From S139-23 sp047639315 (GTDB taxonomy: Bacteria; Planctomycetota; GCA-002687715; DRQF01), in assembly GCA_047639315.1 (NCBI GenBank), contig JBLINQ010000121.1, positions 1 through 15,671 of the forward strand: DNA of 15,671 nucleotides, in the 5' to 3' direction. The notes under the pieces are model-generated. The model worked only from the letters and a program-made list of their open reading frames with translations. It was not told the origin of the DNA and did no database searches. This document shows, one piece after another, positions 7,557 through 15,004 of the stretch (the stretch's first letter is position 1; each line of letters starts with the position of its first letter). The translations under genes were made by a program, and so were the position numbers.

Positions 7557-8173
7557 AGTTGATTTCTTCAAATTCAAGTCGCCCACGCGTCAGCCAGCTC
7601 GTAGCAAAAGGCCGACCTTCTCGGGATTGAGCATATCCCAAATTGCAAGAGACCCAAAGGCGGCCAGATTTCGGCTCACTCTTCAATTTACGAACAAACT
7701 CATTCCACATCATTGCAAGATGAGACGCTCACACTCTATGTCTAAATCGGGAAGAAAGCCGTCACGGGTTCTCTCATCTCAACCGCCACGCGTGGCGCGA
7801 GACAACCGAAGGTCAATTGGGCTACTAAGAATGGCCTGACTCTGTACGCTTCCAAGTGACGAGCACTCGTCTCAACTTCAACGAAGAGTTCGCGTGGACC
7901 CCACGGCGGAACCTACGGGCTTGCTTAAGTTTGATGGTGCACATCGCCCGCCCATGCCCATCTTAGCCTTGGCACCTCGTTATCGTCTGTCTGCTTATGC
8001 CGGTCATCTGTCACCAGATTCAAACGGCAGACGAGATACACCTGCACTTCTGCAGACTAGCCCGAACGACACCCTGCGGCAAAAGCCAGAGAATACCATG
8101 ACCGAAATTGGCGAGGTCGAAGCGCGACTCAGGCATCGAACTTTTTCTCTGGGGGGCACAGTAGTGACAGGAT
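7557..8173. other. Intergenic region with no gene recognised
   Basis: About 600 bases. Several frames of 60-117 codons are open, but they have weak starts, low-complexity or Arg-rich composition and no motif. The plus frame from 7894 runs into the antisense of the small membrane gene at 8174-8401. The only regular structure I see is a perfect 14-base palindrome CGCCACGCGTGGCG (7784-7797). Confidence 0.5.
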
Positions 8174-8401
8174 TCAGTGTCGACGAAGAAATGGACCGGC
8201 CATTAAAGCAATGCCAAGTAGAATCAGTGCATAGATATTGGCGGTGAAGTAAGGAAGAACTAGCAGCCCCATGCCACACAACAAGGCAATGAGGTGCTGT
8301 TGTTTCCTGCCGTAGATGAAATAGCCAAATCCAACTGCGCCGTAGAAAACGGCAAAAATGAGACCCGTGCTCATATCATCCATTTGTCTCAGTATCTCCA
8401 T
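8174..8401 (-). CDS. Conserved small inner-membrane protein (three helices)
   Basis: A 75-residue, very hydrophobic protein. Membrane segments lie at about 12-30 (GLIFAVFYGAVGFGYFIYG), 36-52 and 55-71, and the protein ends in FLRRH. The GFGYFIYGRKQQ turn followed by ALLCGMGLLVLPYF resembles a family of short uncharacterised membrane proteins common in Gram-negative bacteria, sometimes annotated as amino-acid transport proteins without evidence. That match is from memory. The ATG at 8401 is used here; ATGs at residues 7 and 10 are alternatives, and no start has a clear Shine-Dalgarno. The gene begins about 10 bases from insertion-sequence remnant B, so its promoter may have been replaced by it. 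Confidence 0.75.
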   Translation of the reverse strand: MEILRQMDDMSTGLIFAVFYGAVGFGYFIYGRKQQHLIALLCGMGLLVLPYFTANIYALILLGIALMAGPFLRRH

Positions 8402-8411
8402 ATACGGCCGC

Positions 8412-8490
8412 GTTGCTGCGCGTATAGTTGACTAAATCGCCAGTGTCCGATCTCACGATGATCTTACATCAGGAGCAAGTGATGTCGAGT
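8412..8490 (+). mobile_element. Left-end remnant of IS5/IS903-like element (copy B)
   Basis: Matches the other three copies through GTTGCTGCGCG-TATAGTT, GTGTCCGATCTCACGATGATC and TTACATCAGGAGCAAGTGATGTCGAGT. The transposase frame after the ATG ends after 14 more codons. No right end was found nearby, so only the left end survives, between two minus-strand small membrane genes. Confidence 0.7.
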
Positions 8491-8511
8491 ATCGGCGGTC
8501 GGAGTTTGGGG

Positions 8512-8619
8512 TCAATCGGCGGCAGCTAGCCCTCCGCCGCCTTGCATGAGCATGTATACTAGACCAGCGAACAAGGCGACAATTAGGGCGCACCCGAGTA
8601 TCAGTTTCAGTCGAGCCAT
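8512..8619 (-). CDS. 35-residue single-pass membrane peptide
   Basis: A short frame from ATG at 8619: MARLKLILGCALIVALFAGL, then VYMLMQGGGG and a final LAAAD before TGA at 8512. It has a positively charged N-terminus, one hydrophobic helix (about 4-25) and a Gly-rich end. The start is preceded by AGGAAGG with a seven-base spacer, the best ribosome binding site in this part of the window, which is the main reason to call it. Function unknown. Its stop lies about 20 bases from insertion-sequence remnant B. Confidence 0.55.
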   Translation of the reverse strand: MARLKLILGCALIVALFAGLVYMLMQGGGGLAAAD

Positions 8620-8807
8620 CTTGGGACCTTCCTGCTTGTTGCTTCCACCCTATTCATCACGACCCTAAAAGTACCGCGCCACTGCTCACCTTATACCCCT
8701 CCCACGCCTGGTCAACGAATAAGGTCGTCTATGGCAATATGGTATTGTCGTTATTAGATCGAATTTCTGATCGCTATTCAGAAATGGGCGTAAAGGAGAA
8801 AAACGAA

Positions 8808-9515
8808 ATGTTCCTGAAGCCAATTGGGCTCGCAATTCTGTCCGCATCTCTCGGTGGCCTAATCATCTACTTGGCCATGGGTGCGAATGAACTGCCCGTC
8901 TTTCTCGAAACTACGATCCTCCAAGATCAACCTAATAGAGGCGATTCGGAGGTCAAGCCACGGCGTCCACCTGGCGAGAAAAATGGTCCACGAAAGATCA
9001 ACAAAGAGTTGCAAGAACTACAGGGGGAACGCGCAAGACTCGCCTCCGACCTTCAAGAGGCGCACGAGACGATAGCAACGCTGCAAACCGAATTGTCGTT
9101 GGACAATGATCTTCCAGTAAGAGAACCGGGATTGGGGCTGACTCCCAGACAGGAGTTTCGGGTCTCGCGCCTGCTCGAACTTGGGGAGCAGGAAGCTATC
9201 AAGGAACATCAGCGGCAGTTGGCTGATCTTAAGAATGGACTGACACTCGACAACGTTGAAGCTGCGAGACCGGATCTCAAGCGGCTCTCCCAGAGATTTG
9301 GTCGAGAACTAAAGATCGCCAAGCGCGATGTCCTTGTCCGTGAATTCGGTGAGGAGAAGGCGAAAGCCATGTCAGACGAAGCTCGCAATCGGCGAGAAGT
9401 GGTTCTTGCTAGCGCGAAGTCACCAAAACAACGAAGAACCCTACTTTCGATATTCACTAAGAAGAACCCTTTGTCAGCGAGACTCATCCAAGCCTTTGCG
9501 CTCGATCATCACTGA
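8808..9515 (+). CDS. Membrane-anchored coiled-coil protein, unknown function
   Basis: A 235-residue protein from ATG at 8808. The N-terminus MFLKPIGLAILSASLGGLII is a membrane anchor or uncleaved signal. A Pro/Arg/Lys-rich linker (RRPPGEKNGPRK) follows, then a coiled coil at about 64-98 (KELQELQGERARLASDLQEA onwards) and a helical, charged C-terminal half. The frame is open from an ATG at 8739 (258 residues), but only the inner ATG has an AGGAG at usable distance (nine bases) and places the hydrophobic segment at the extreme N-terminus. It probably faces the periplasm. No family is recognised. The hydrophobic anchor, coiled coil and helical C-terminus vaguely resemble planctomycete periplasmic Spy-like repeat proteins, but I would not name it. 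Confidence 0.75.
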   Translation: MFLKPIGLAILSASLGGLIIYLAMGANELPVFLETTILQDQPNRGDSEVKPRRPPGEKNGPRKINKELQELQGERARLASDLQEAHETIATLQTELSLDNDLPVREPGLGLTPRQEFRVSRLLELGEQEAIKEHQRQLADLKNGLTLDNVEAARPDLKRLSQRFGRELKIAKRDVLVREFGEEKAKAMSDEARNRREVVLASAKSPKQRRTLLSIFTKKNPLSARLIQAFALDHH

Positions 9516-9523
9516 TTTCAAGG

Positions 9524-9560
9524 GTCACGATAGCCACCCGGCGGTGTCGTGACGGTTTTC
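9524..9560 (+). terminator. Probable terminator after the coiled-coil gene
   Basis: GTCACGA (9524-9530) pairs with TCGTGAC (9547-9553), with an inner CACC/GGTG pairing around CGGC. GGTTTTCC follows. It begins nine bases after the stop codon. Confidence 0.55.
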
Positions 9561-9623
9561 CCAATTCACGTCAATAGTCATCGTGGTCAATTAGACTAGG
9601 GAGGTCTCTCCCCATAGATCGCC

Positions 9624-9862
9624 GTTGTTGCACGAATAGTGGGTCGAACACCTGTGTCCGATATCACCCTAAGCATTCACCCGGGCAAGTGATGTCGAGT
9701 AAACGATTCGGAGTGCATCCGAACTCCAAGAAAAGACAATTCATCTCGAACACTGCAGAATATGACCGCTCGATGATTCAGCGCGGCAGCCTAATATTCT
9801 GGATGTCTACCGATGTCATCAAGAAGTGGATCCGGCAAAGAGCATTACTTTTTCTTGAGTAA
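9624..9862 (+). mobile_element. Truncated IS5/IS903-like element (copy C) with transposase N-terminus
   Basis: The left end GTTGTTGCACGAATAGTGGGTCG (9624 onward) resembles the terminal inverted repeats of IS903-type elements (TTGTTGCA core). A short leader and CCGGGCAAGTGATG lead into a transposase start. The element is cut at about 9840, where the 3' end of the convergent SGNH gene begins. This copy identifies the other three repeats as insertion-sequence ends. Confidence 0.75.
9692..9862 (+). pseudogene. IS5-family transposase, N-terminal fragment
   Basis: A 56-codon frame from ATG at 9692. After MSSKRFGVHPNSKKRQFI comes SNTAEYDRSMIQRGSLIFW, which is the conserved opening of IS903-type IS5 transposases (consensus NW-x-EYNRALVNRGSLTFW). 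The DDE catalytic core is entirely missing. The last residues are read antisense through the end of the SGNH gene, with the stop at 9860-9862. Confidence 0.8.
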
Positions 9863-10807
9863 GGTGCTGTTCTTCAGCTGGCTTACTACGTGTTTGCCCA
9901 AGAACCTACTGTAGAGTTCTTTTGCACGTTCGCCCATGTGATAGCCATCTGGAAAGTCTTCTGGCGTTAGGCTTTCAAGGTTTCTGGCATCAAGATAAGT
10001 CATTCCCAATTCGGTAATGATCTGCTCAACCTCAGGGTCGGTTTCCCATGGTTCAGGAAGCGCCATGGGAATGAAAATGCCATGTGTTCCAGTGGCTTTA
10101 AGAATCTTGGCCAAGTCTTCAATGTGTTCGAATTTCTTTCCCGTTGTCACATCTCCAACCAGAGCGATTTGCTTGTCTTCCAAGACCTTGTTTATTCTTC
10201 GCTCGCTCTTACTGAAATTCGGTAGCACTTCGCCCAAAGCGAGATCACGATACTCAGGCTGGTCCCCGTAAGCCGCTGAAAGGTTAGAAAGTAATAGTTC
10301 TACCTGCGTTTCAAATTTTGGCACGCTGTCGTTGAACATTTTCTTGGCATCAACCACATCCAAAAAATGCCTACCTAAGCGGCGAATGCGCTTGGGTGGG
10401 ACAAGATCAACGACGTGATGCCTGACATAGCCAATGACGACAACGTCAGGGATTAGCTCAGGATTCAAGAAGTAGCGGCGATAGAGGTAAAGCCAATCCA
10501 TGCTGTCGGTGCCAACTGGAACAGCGAATTCAACAGTTGCGTCATGGATCCCGTCAGCCTTCATCTGTGTTTGCATGATCTCAGACGAGACACCGTGCAA
10601 AGAAAGAGAATTACCCAAGATGAGAATCTTCGGCCCTGCTGATTCATGAAGCCTCTTGGCGATGGCAGGTAATTCATGAATATGCATCCTATCCCTATTA
10701 AGATGCTTCGCTCCCAATTGTGCGGCTAGTTCACACAACAACAGGAACATGGCAACGGCGACCAAGACCTTTAATTCTGTTCTAAAACTGGAAGTAGATG
10801 AACTCAC
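9845..10807 (-). CDS. Membrane-anchored SGNH-like protein, partner of the MBOAT acyltransferase
   Basis: A 320-residue protein with one N-terminal membrane segment (about 11-33) and a periplasmic domain. The nucleophile block is ILGNSLSLHG (S67), and a terminal DGYH (D287, H290) supplies the Asp-x-x-His of SGNH/GDSL hydrolases; the oxyanion blocks between them are not obvious. Such proteins accompany AlgI-type acyltransferases (as AlgJ/AlgX or DltD do) and finish transfer of the acyl group to an extracellular polymer. The start is GTG at 10807, inside the last 26 bases of the MBOAT gene, so translation is probably coupled. Its 3' end meets a convergent transposase remnant, so the original downstream sequence has been replaced. 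Confidence 0.8.
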   Translation of the reverse strand: MSSSTSSFRTELKVLVAVAMFLLLCELAAQLGAKHLNRDRMHIHELPAIAKRLHESAGPKILILGNSLSLHGVSSEIMQTQMKADGIHDATVEFAVPVGTDSMDWLYLYRRYFLNPELIPDVVVIGYVRHHVVDLVPPKRIRRLGRHFLDVVDAKKMFNDSVPKFETQVELLLSNLSAAYGDQPEYRDLALGEVLPNFSKSERRINKVLEDKQIALVGDVTTGKKFEHIEDLAKILKATGTHGIFIPMALPEPWETDPEVEQIITELGMTYLDARNLESLTPEDFPDGYHMGERAKELYSRFLGKHVVSQLKNSTLLKKK

Positions 10808-12197
10808 TGGGCACCATTGGTCTAAAGATAATAATCATCACCATGAAGTAACTGTACACCATAGCGCGATAGCGCCAGTGCACCTTGGTCAGTAGCATTG
10901 GGTCTTTCTTTTGTTCTAACCAATATTCCAAAGCCATTAGCGGGCCAGCGTAAAAGAGAATCGATGCGATACAGTCACCAGTGAAAGTAGTCCAGGTGAG
11001 ACTCGTAGCCATTCTTGACAGCATCGTTGTTGCTTGAGTCATGGACTCAGCTCTGAAGAAAAGCCAGCCGAGGCACACCAAATGGAACATGAGCACCACG
11101 TTGGCGAAAATACTTAGCTTTGAAGGTGTCGTATCAGATTTAAGCTTTCGTCTCGATGCCTGATAGTAAATGGTGAGAATTAGCCCATGGAAGAAACCCC
11201 AGGTCAAATAGGTCCAACCTGCTCCATGCCAAAGTCCGCCCAAGAGCATCGTCAGCATGAGGTTTCTACAAGTCAGAAACGTACCACCACGATTTCCACC
11301 AAGGGGAATATAGAGATAATCTCTGAGCCATGTCGACAGGCTGATATGCCAGCGCCGCCAAAAATCACTGGGCGACCGAGCCAAGTAAGGCATCTTGAAA
11401 TTGGTCATTAGATCGAAGCCCATCCACTTGGCTAAGCCGCGGGCAATCGTTGAGTATCCAGAGAAGTCACCGTAAATCTGGAAAGCAAAAGCGTAGATAC
11501 CAAGCAAGCATTCCGCACCACTCAAGTCTCCAGGGTCTTGGGAGAATATGGTGTTGGCGATGATAGCTAAGTTATCCGCAATGACGATCTTCTTGAAGAG
11601 CCCCAACATCACCAAATACAAGCCATCTTTGAAATCGTCAGGACGCGAAACGCGTGGATTGGCGACTTGGGGTAAGAGCCGGTCAGAACGTTCAATAGGA
11701 CCAGCTACCAACTGCGGAAAGAAGGCGACATAAAGAGCGAAGTCTCGCGGGTTCCTGGTCGGTTCAATTTGCCCGCGATAGACATCGAGGGAGTAACTCA
11801 TGGCCTGGAAAGTATAGAAAGAGATTCCTACGGGCAAAATAACTTGCAGGGTCGGCCGGCTTGCAGAAACATCGAAGGCGTTCAGTAAATCGACCAATTC
11901 ACCAGCAAAGAAATTGAAGTATTTGAAGGTGCCCAGCAACCCAAGATTCAGGGCGATGGAGACCGCCATCATCAATTTCCTGCGGCGCTTGTCGTTGCTG
12001 CCAAAGACGCCCAGAGCCACATAATAGTTGACGGCAGTCACCAACATGATGAGGGACAAAAATCGCCAATCCCAGCATCCGTAGAAGAAATAACTGGCCG
12101 CCAAAAGCATGCGGTTCTGCCATTGATGTTGGAAAAGCTTGTAGAGAAGCATCACCAATGCAAAGAACAACCAGAATGTGTAGCTATTGAAGAGCAT
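10782..12197 (-). CDS. MBOAT-family O-acyltransferase (AlgI/DltB-like)
   Basis: A 471-residue polytopic inner-membrane enzyme that moves acyl groups from a cytoplasmic donor across the membrane. The N-terminus MLFNSYTFWLFFALVMLLYK and the following LAASYFFYGCWDWRFLSL are typical of AlgI. Family signatures include QLVAGPIERSDRLLPQ, QIYGDFSGYSTIARGLAKWM, FWRRWHISLSTWLRDYLYIP (His 284) and the catalytic-region GGLWHGAGWTYLTWGFFHG, with His 324 (the AlgI catalytic His position) and His 337. The frame extends nine codons upstream to a TTG, but the ATG at 12197 gives the family start. It forms a two-gene unit with the SGNH gene. The polymer modified (polysaccharide, teichoic-like polymer or protein) is not evident because no synthesis genes are adjacent. 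Confidence 0.93.
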   Translation of the reverse strand: MLFNSYTFWLFFALVMLLYKLFQHQWQNRMLLAASYFFYGCWDWRFLSLIMLVTAVNYYVALGVFGSNDKRRRKLMMAVSIALNLGLLGTFKYFNFFAGELVDLLNAFDVSASRPTLQVILPVGISFYTFQAMSYSLDVYRGQIEPTRNPRDFALYVAFFPQLVAGPIERSDRLLPQVANPRVSRPDDFKDGLYLVMLGLFKKIVIADNLAIIANTIFSQDPGDLSGAECLLGIYAFAFQIYGDFSGYSTIARGLAKWMGFDLMTNFKMPYLARSPSDFWRRWHISLSTWLRDYLYIPLGGNRGGTFLTCRNLMLTMLLGGLWHGAGWTYLTWGFFHGLILTIYYQASRRKLKSDTTPSKLSIFANVVLMFHLVCLGWLFFRAESMTQATTMLSRMATSLTWTTFTGDCIASILFYAGPLMALEYWLEQKKDPMLLTKVHWRYRAMVYSYFMVMIIIFRPMVPSEFIYFQF

Positions 12198-12363
12198 CCC
12201 TGAAAACTTAGTCCACTGAGTCAATGGGCATTGGAGGGCACAGTGTATAGAAATCTCTATTCAGGACAAGTTGTGCAATACTGTCGCGGATTGGTGCGTC
12301 CACAGCGCTGTCATACGGATCACGATCGCATGTCTTTGACATCATCTTCGTTGAACCTAGCGA

Positions 12364-12558
12364 ATGAATCAGGCCGACAAACGCTCCCGGGCTCATCCAC
12401 CGGATAGGAACAAGTATCGCGTGTCCAACTCTGCTGAATATGCTCGCGCCCTCATCAACCGCGACTGCATCACGACATGGCTCTTCTCCCCTGTCGCATT
12501 CGAGCATTGAATAAGCAAGCCGCCCAAGAAGCGTGGTGGACAGCCCCAGGTCCAATGA
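12364..12558 (+). pseudogene. IS5-family transposase N-terminal relic, second type
   Basis: From ATG at 12364 the plus strand reads MNQADKRSRAHPPDRNKYRV then SNSAEYARALINRDCITTWL, clearly the N-terminal motif of an IS5 transposase but of a different subtype from that at 9692. After FSPVAFEH there is a TGA (12508-12510) where this family normally has Trp. The same frame then continues ISKPPKKRGGQPQVQ, matching the usual KRGGQ segment, and stops at 12556. No catalytic region remains. A possible left end is AAGTTGTGCAATACTG near 12268. The minus-strand 118-codon frame here (12208-12564) is just the antisense of this relic. Confidence 0.75.
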
Positions 12559-12585
12559 CATCAAGTCAAATGAATATGACGATTG

Positions 12586-13107
12586 TCACTGCTCCATGAA
12601 TTGCCGGATCAACGAGACGACTTTCTTGCGATTTGTATAGCTGTATTCAGTGGCATTCGCTGCAAAGTATAGAGCATTCTTTCCCTCTTCGTCCTTCAAG
12701 TGAGGATCGGCACCCTCTCTCAGCAGGGCCAAACAAGCTCTATGATGAAGCATGCTTGCAGCGAACATAAGAGGCGTCATTCCCTTGAACTCGCTTCGCC
12801 AATCAGGGTCGCCTCCATGGGCGACGATGAGGCTAATCTTATCGGGGTCTCCTGTCATGTCGTCGCAAGCGGAGAATAATAACTCACTCATTGGCGGGAG
12901 TTCTTTTTCGTCAGTGACAACAAGCCAGGCCCAGAATTCGAAACTGCTGTAGCGGTTTTTGAGGGGCGGAACGTGGTCTACAGATTTCCCGACAAAGACG
13001 ACGTATCCAAACAGAGCAGACGCCAACAACACCATCAAGAGCGCCATCCTAATCAGCTGATTGCGATCGTAAGGCACACGAAGTTGTAGTTTCTTAAGCG
13101 AAGTCAC
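12586..13107 (-). CDS. Membrane-anchored ankyrin-repeat protein
   Basis: About 173 residues from GTG at 13107. One N-terminal membrane segment (about 20-40, RMALLMVLLASALFGYVVFV) is followed by a linker and a C-terminal ankyrin region. One repeat is clear (GMTPLMFAASMLHHRACLAL, then LREGADPHLKDE) and a second starts at GKNALYFAAN. Ankyrin repeats mediate protein-protein contacts; no enzymatic part is present. The frame is open to a TTG at 13152, but the GTG has GGAAGG four bases upstream. It lies upstream of the MBOAT gene on the same strand, separated by a transposase relic, so they are probably not one operon now. Confidence 0.78.
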   Translation of the reverse strand: MTSLKKLQLRVPYDRNQLIRMALLMVLLASALFGYVVFVGKSVDHVPPLKNRYSSFEFWAWLVVTDEKELPPMSELLFSACDDMTGDPDKISLIVAHGGDPDWRSEFKGMTPLMFAASMLHHRACLALLREGADPHLKDEEGKNALYFAANATEYSYTNRKKVVSLIRQFMEQ

Positions 13108-13265
13108 ATTGCCTTCCGCACTTCCAGTTCCATCCGATCCAGGCCAGGCCAAACTACAAGATTTGGGGTACGCAATACGATGTCACCATCACCGATTAAG
13201 TCACCGGCCTGGTTGCCTTAGTTTCAGGAGAGAAGACATAAGCAAGGAGCCCAAGCACCCGGAAC

Positions 13266-13439
13266 CTAAGAAATGCTCTTGAGCCGTTTCTGTGCGACGT
13301 AGACAAGGGGCCCGACTCCGGTTGCCCCCAAAGCACAGAAGATCACGGCATTAGACCAGGCGGGATAGTTCGCGTTTAGCTGGGCAACAATTGCGCCACC
13401 ATCATGGCAACGGGTAGCAATCCAGCCAAAGAGGTTATT
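13266..13439 (-). pseudogene. C-terminal fragment of a small membrane protein, cut by copy D
   Basis: A minus-strand frame with no start codon encodes LFGWIATRCHDGGAIVAQLN and later AVIFCALGATGVGPLVYVAQ, ending KRLKSIS at the stop 13266-13268. The hydrophobic stretch and basic end look like a real protein. The frame meets an in-frame TAA at 13440-13442, exactly where insertion-sequence copy D starts. The simplest reading is that the element removed or displaced the 5' part of this gene. Its own ATG codons in this interval are out of frame. Confidence 0.5.
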
Positions 13440-13906
13440 TTAGCAGGAATAGTTGGCTCGAACCCTTGATGCCAATATCTCACTGATCCGACACCAGGAA
13501 CAAGTGATGTCGAGCCAACGTCGATGAGCCTTGTCGATCTGTCCGCCGGGCATCCAGGAGCGATCTGCTGCCTGGGACGGCATCAGATTGTCGCCGTAAC
13601 GACGCGCGCCGTATTCCGACACAACGTTCATGGTTGGAGTGACACGGTTGGGGCGTTGCAACGGTCGAAACGACGAACATTGTACAGTAGGGAAGAGCAC
13701 CGATGTCGAGCAATTCCAAACAGAACCTGAGGACGGCGTACCCGACAGAAGATCTTCTATCCGCTTCTTTGGCATCCGCCTTTCTCTTAGTGGAAGGACT
13801 CGTCAAAGATTTCTCGATAGGTGCGCGTCGACAGCAGTGTTAAGATCGCGAGCTGAATTTGGATTAGAGGCTAACGGCTTACCGGAGTTTGATTGGTGCA
13901 ACAACG
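13434..13906 (+). mobile_element. Internally deleted IS5/IS903-like element (copy D), about 470 bp
   Basis: The left end at 13434-13520 (GCAGGAATAGTTGGCTCGAAC, then CACCAGGAACAAGTGATGTCGAG) matches copies A-C. The right end ATTGGTGCAACAACG (13892-13906) is the inverted complement of the left end of copy C at 14 of 15 positions. The former transposase start now reads MSSQRR then stop. The roughly 370 bases between contain no recognisable transposase or other gene; frames there are short and without motifs. Confidence 0.6.
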
Positions 13907-13930
13907 CTATCCCCCAAATGGCGAACGACT

Positions 13931-14821
13931 GTGAACGACGGGTACATCTACTCCGAGACGATTAACCAGCGAGGAGTGGGCCGTAGGTTGGACGCCTACC
14001 TCGCGGAACGCTATCGCCACGCCTCACTTGAGGAGTGGCAAGCCCACATCATCGATGGCCGGGTCCTACTCGACGGCGCGCCACGTCAGGCCGATACGCT
14101 GCTTCGTTTGGCCCAAATCCTCGAATGGCACCGCCCCGCCTGGCAGGAGCCATACGCCCCACTCGGCTTTGCCGTGCTATACGATGAAGGCGGCGTTCTT
14201 GTTGTTCACAAGCCTGCCGGATTACCCACCATGGCAGGGGGCGGATTCTTGGAGCACACGTTAGTGCACCAACTTCGGCGAAAACACCCCGACGCATCGC
14301 CCATGCACCGGCTCGGACGATGGACATCCGGCGCCGTCTTGTGCACCAGAACACCGCCGGCTGCCGCCGCCATCGCCGCTCAATTCGCGGCGCGCTCCCT
14401 GAGTAAACGCTACCGCGCGCTAGCGTCGGGTCGCGCAGCGGAAGAGCGGTTCAGCATCGACGCCTCCATTGGTCCCATAGCCTATCCGCCAACCACCACG
14501 TTGCACGCGGCCATCCACAATGGGCGCAGCGCGTTATCCCACGTGACTTTGGTGCGCCAAGACGCAGAGTCATTCCTCTGTGACGTGGTTATCGAAACTG
14601 GCCGCCCGCATCAGATCCGAATCCACCTGGCAACATCGGGGCACCCGCTCGTAGGTGACCCGCTATACAGCGCAGGAGGACGACCGGCCCCTGAGTGCAC
14701 CTCGCTGCCAGGAGATTCCGGATACCATCTACACGCCGCCGAAATCGCCTTCGATGCACCAGGAACAGGCGAGCGTGTGATTGTGAGAGCCCCTTGTCCG
14801 CCGGTCCTCTCGACGACGTAG
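13931..14821 (+). CDS. RluA-family pseudouridine synthase with Gly at the catalytic Asp position
   Basis: About 296 residues from GTG at 13931. An S4-like RNA-binding domain comes first (GRRLDAYLAERYRHASLEEW). The RluA catalytic domain follows, with VLYDEGGVLVVHKPAGLPT, the motif MHRLGRWTSGAVL, SLSKRYRALASG and the C-terminal ETGRPHQIRIHLATSGHPLV and GDPLY. In the family HRLD-x-x-TSG supplies the catalytic Asp. Here the codon at 14315-14317 is GGA (Gly), while every other motif is intact. It may be a divergent subfamily that uses Gly here, or an inactive RNA-binding protein. The frame is open from TTG at 13889, but that start lies inside the right end of element D, so GTG at 13931 is preferred; no strong Shine-Dalgarno is seen. 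The gene is visibly more GC-rich than its neighbours. Confidence 0.88.
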   Translation: MNDGYIYSETINQRGVGRRLDAYLAERYRHASLEEWQAHIIDGRVLLDGAPRQADTLLRLAQILEWHRPAWQEPYAPLGFAVLYDEGGVLVVHKPAGLPTMAGGGFLEHTLVHQLRRKHPDASPMHRLGRWTSGAVLCTRTPPAAAAIAAQFAARSLSKRYRALASGRAAEERFSIDASIGPIAYPPTTTLHAAIHNGRSALSHVTLVRQDAESFLCDVVIETGRPHQIRIHLATSGHPLVGDPLYSAGGRPAPECTSLPGDSGYHLHAAEIAFDAPGTGERVIVRAPCPPVLSTT

Positions 14822-15004
14822 CGCATAGTACAGCGTCAGTTTCCCGGATGCCCCGATTCTTAGTTGAAGACGACAGATATGCGTCTTAGACCACCGGCTC
14901 CTTCACTCTTGTCTATCGCTTCTTTTGTCGCAGGACATTGTTCTTTTGTAGAAGGAATCAGATAGAGTGTTGGTTGATTCCGAATTCGATGGAGAAGAGC
15001 TTCT

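Noticed and set aside
7784..7797. 14-base perfect palindrome as a possible operator or attachment site
   Set aside because: It is a single copy with no adjacent regulator or T run, so no function can be supported.
7894..8247. 117-codon plus-strand frame from a GTG
   Set aside because: No motif and no ribosome binding site, and its last part is antisense to the convincing membrane protein at 8174-8401.
13440..13806. Two overlapping minus-strand frames of about 110 codons inside element D
   Set aside because: They cross the element's left end, have no good start and match nothing I recognise, though EYGARRYGDN looks protein-like.
13703..13843. 46-codon plus frame starting MSSNSKQN inside element D
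   Set aside because: Spacing from GGGA is long, the composition is uninformative and it lies within a decayed element.
6353..13906. The four 80-base repeats as a CRISPR array or riboswitch family
   Set aside because: They are kilobases apart, lack uniform spacers, and copy C continues directly into a transposase, which explains them as insertion-sequence ends.
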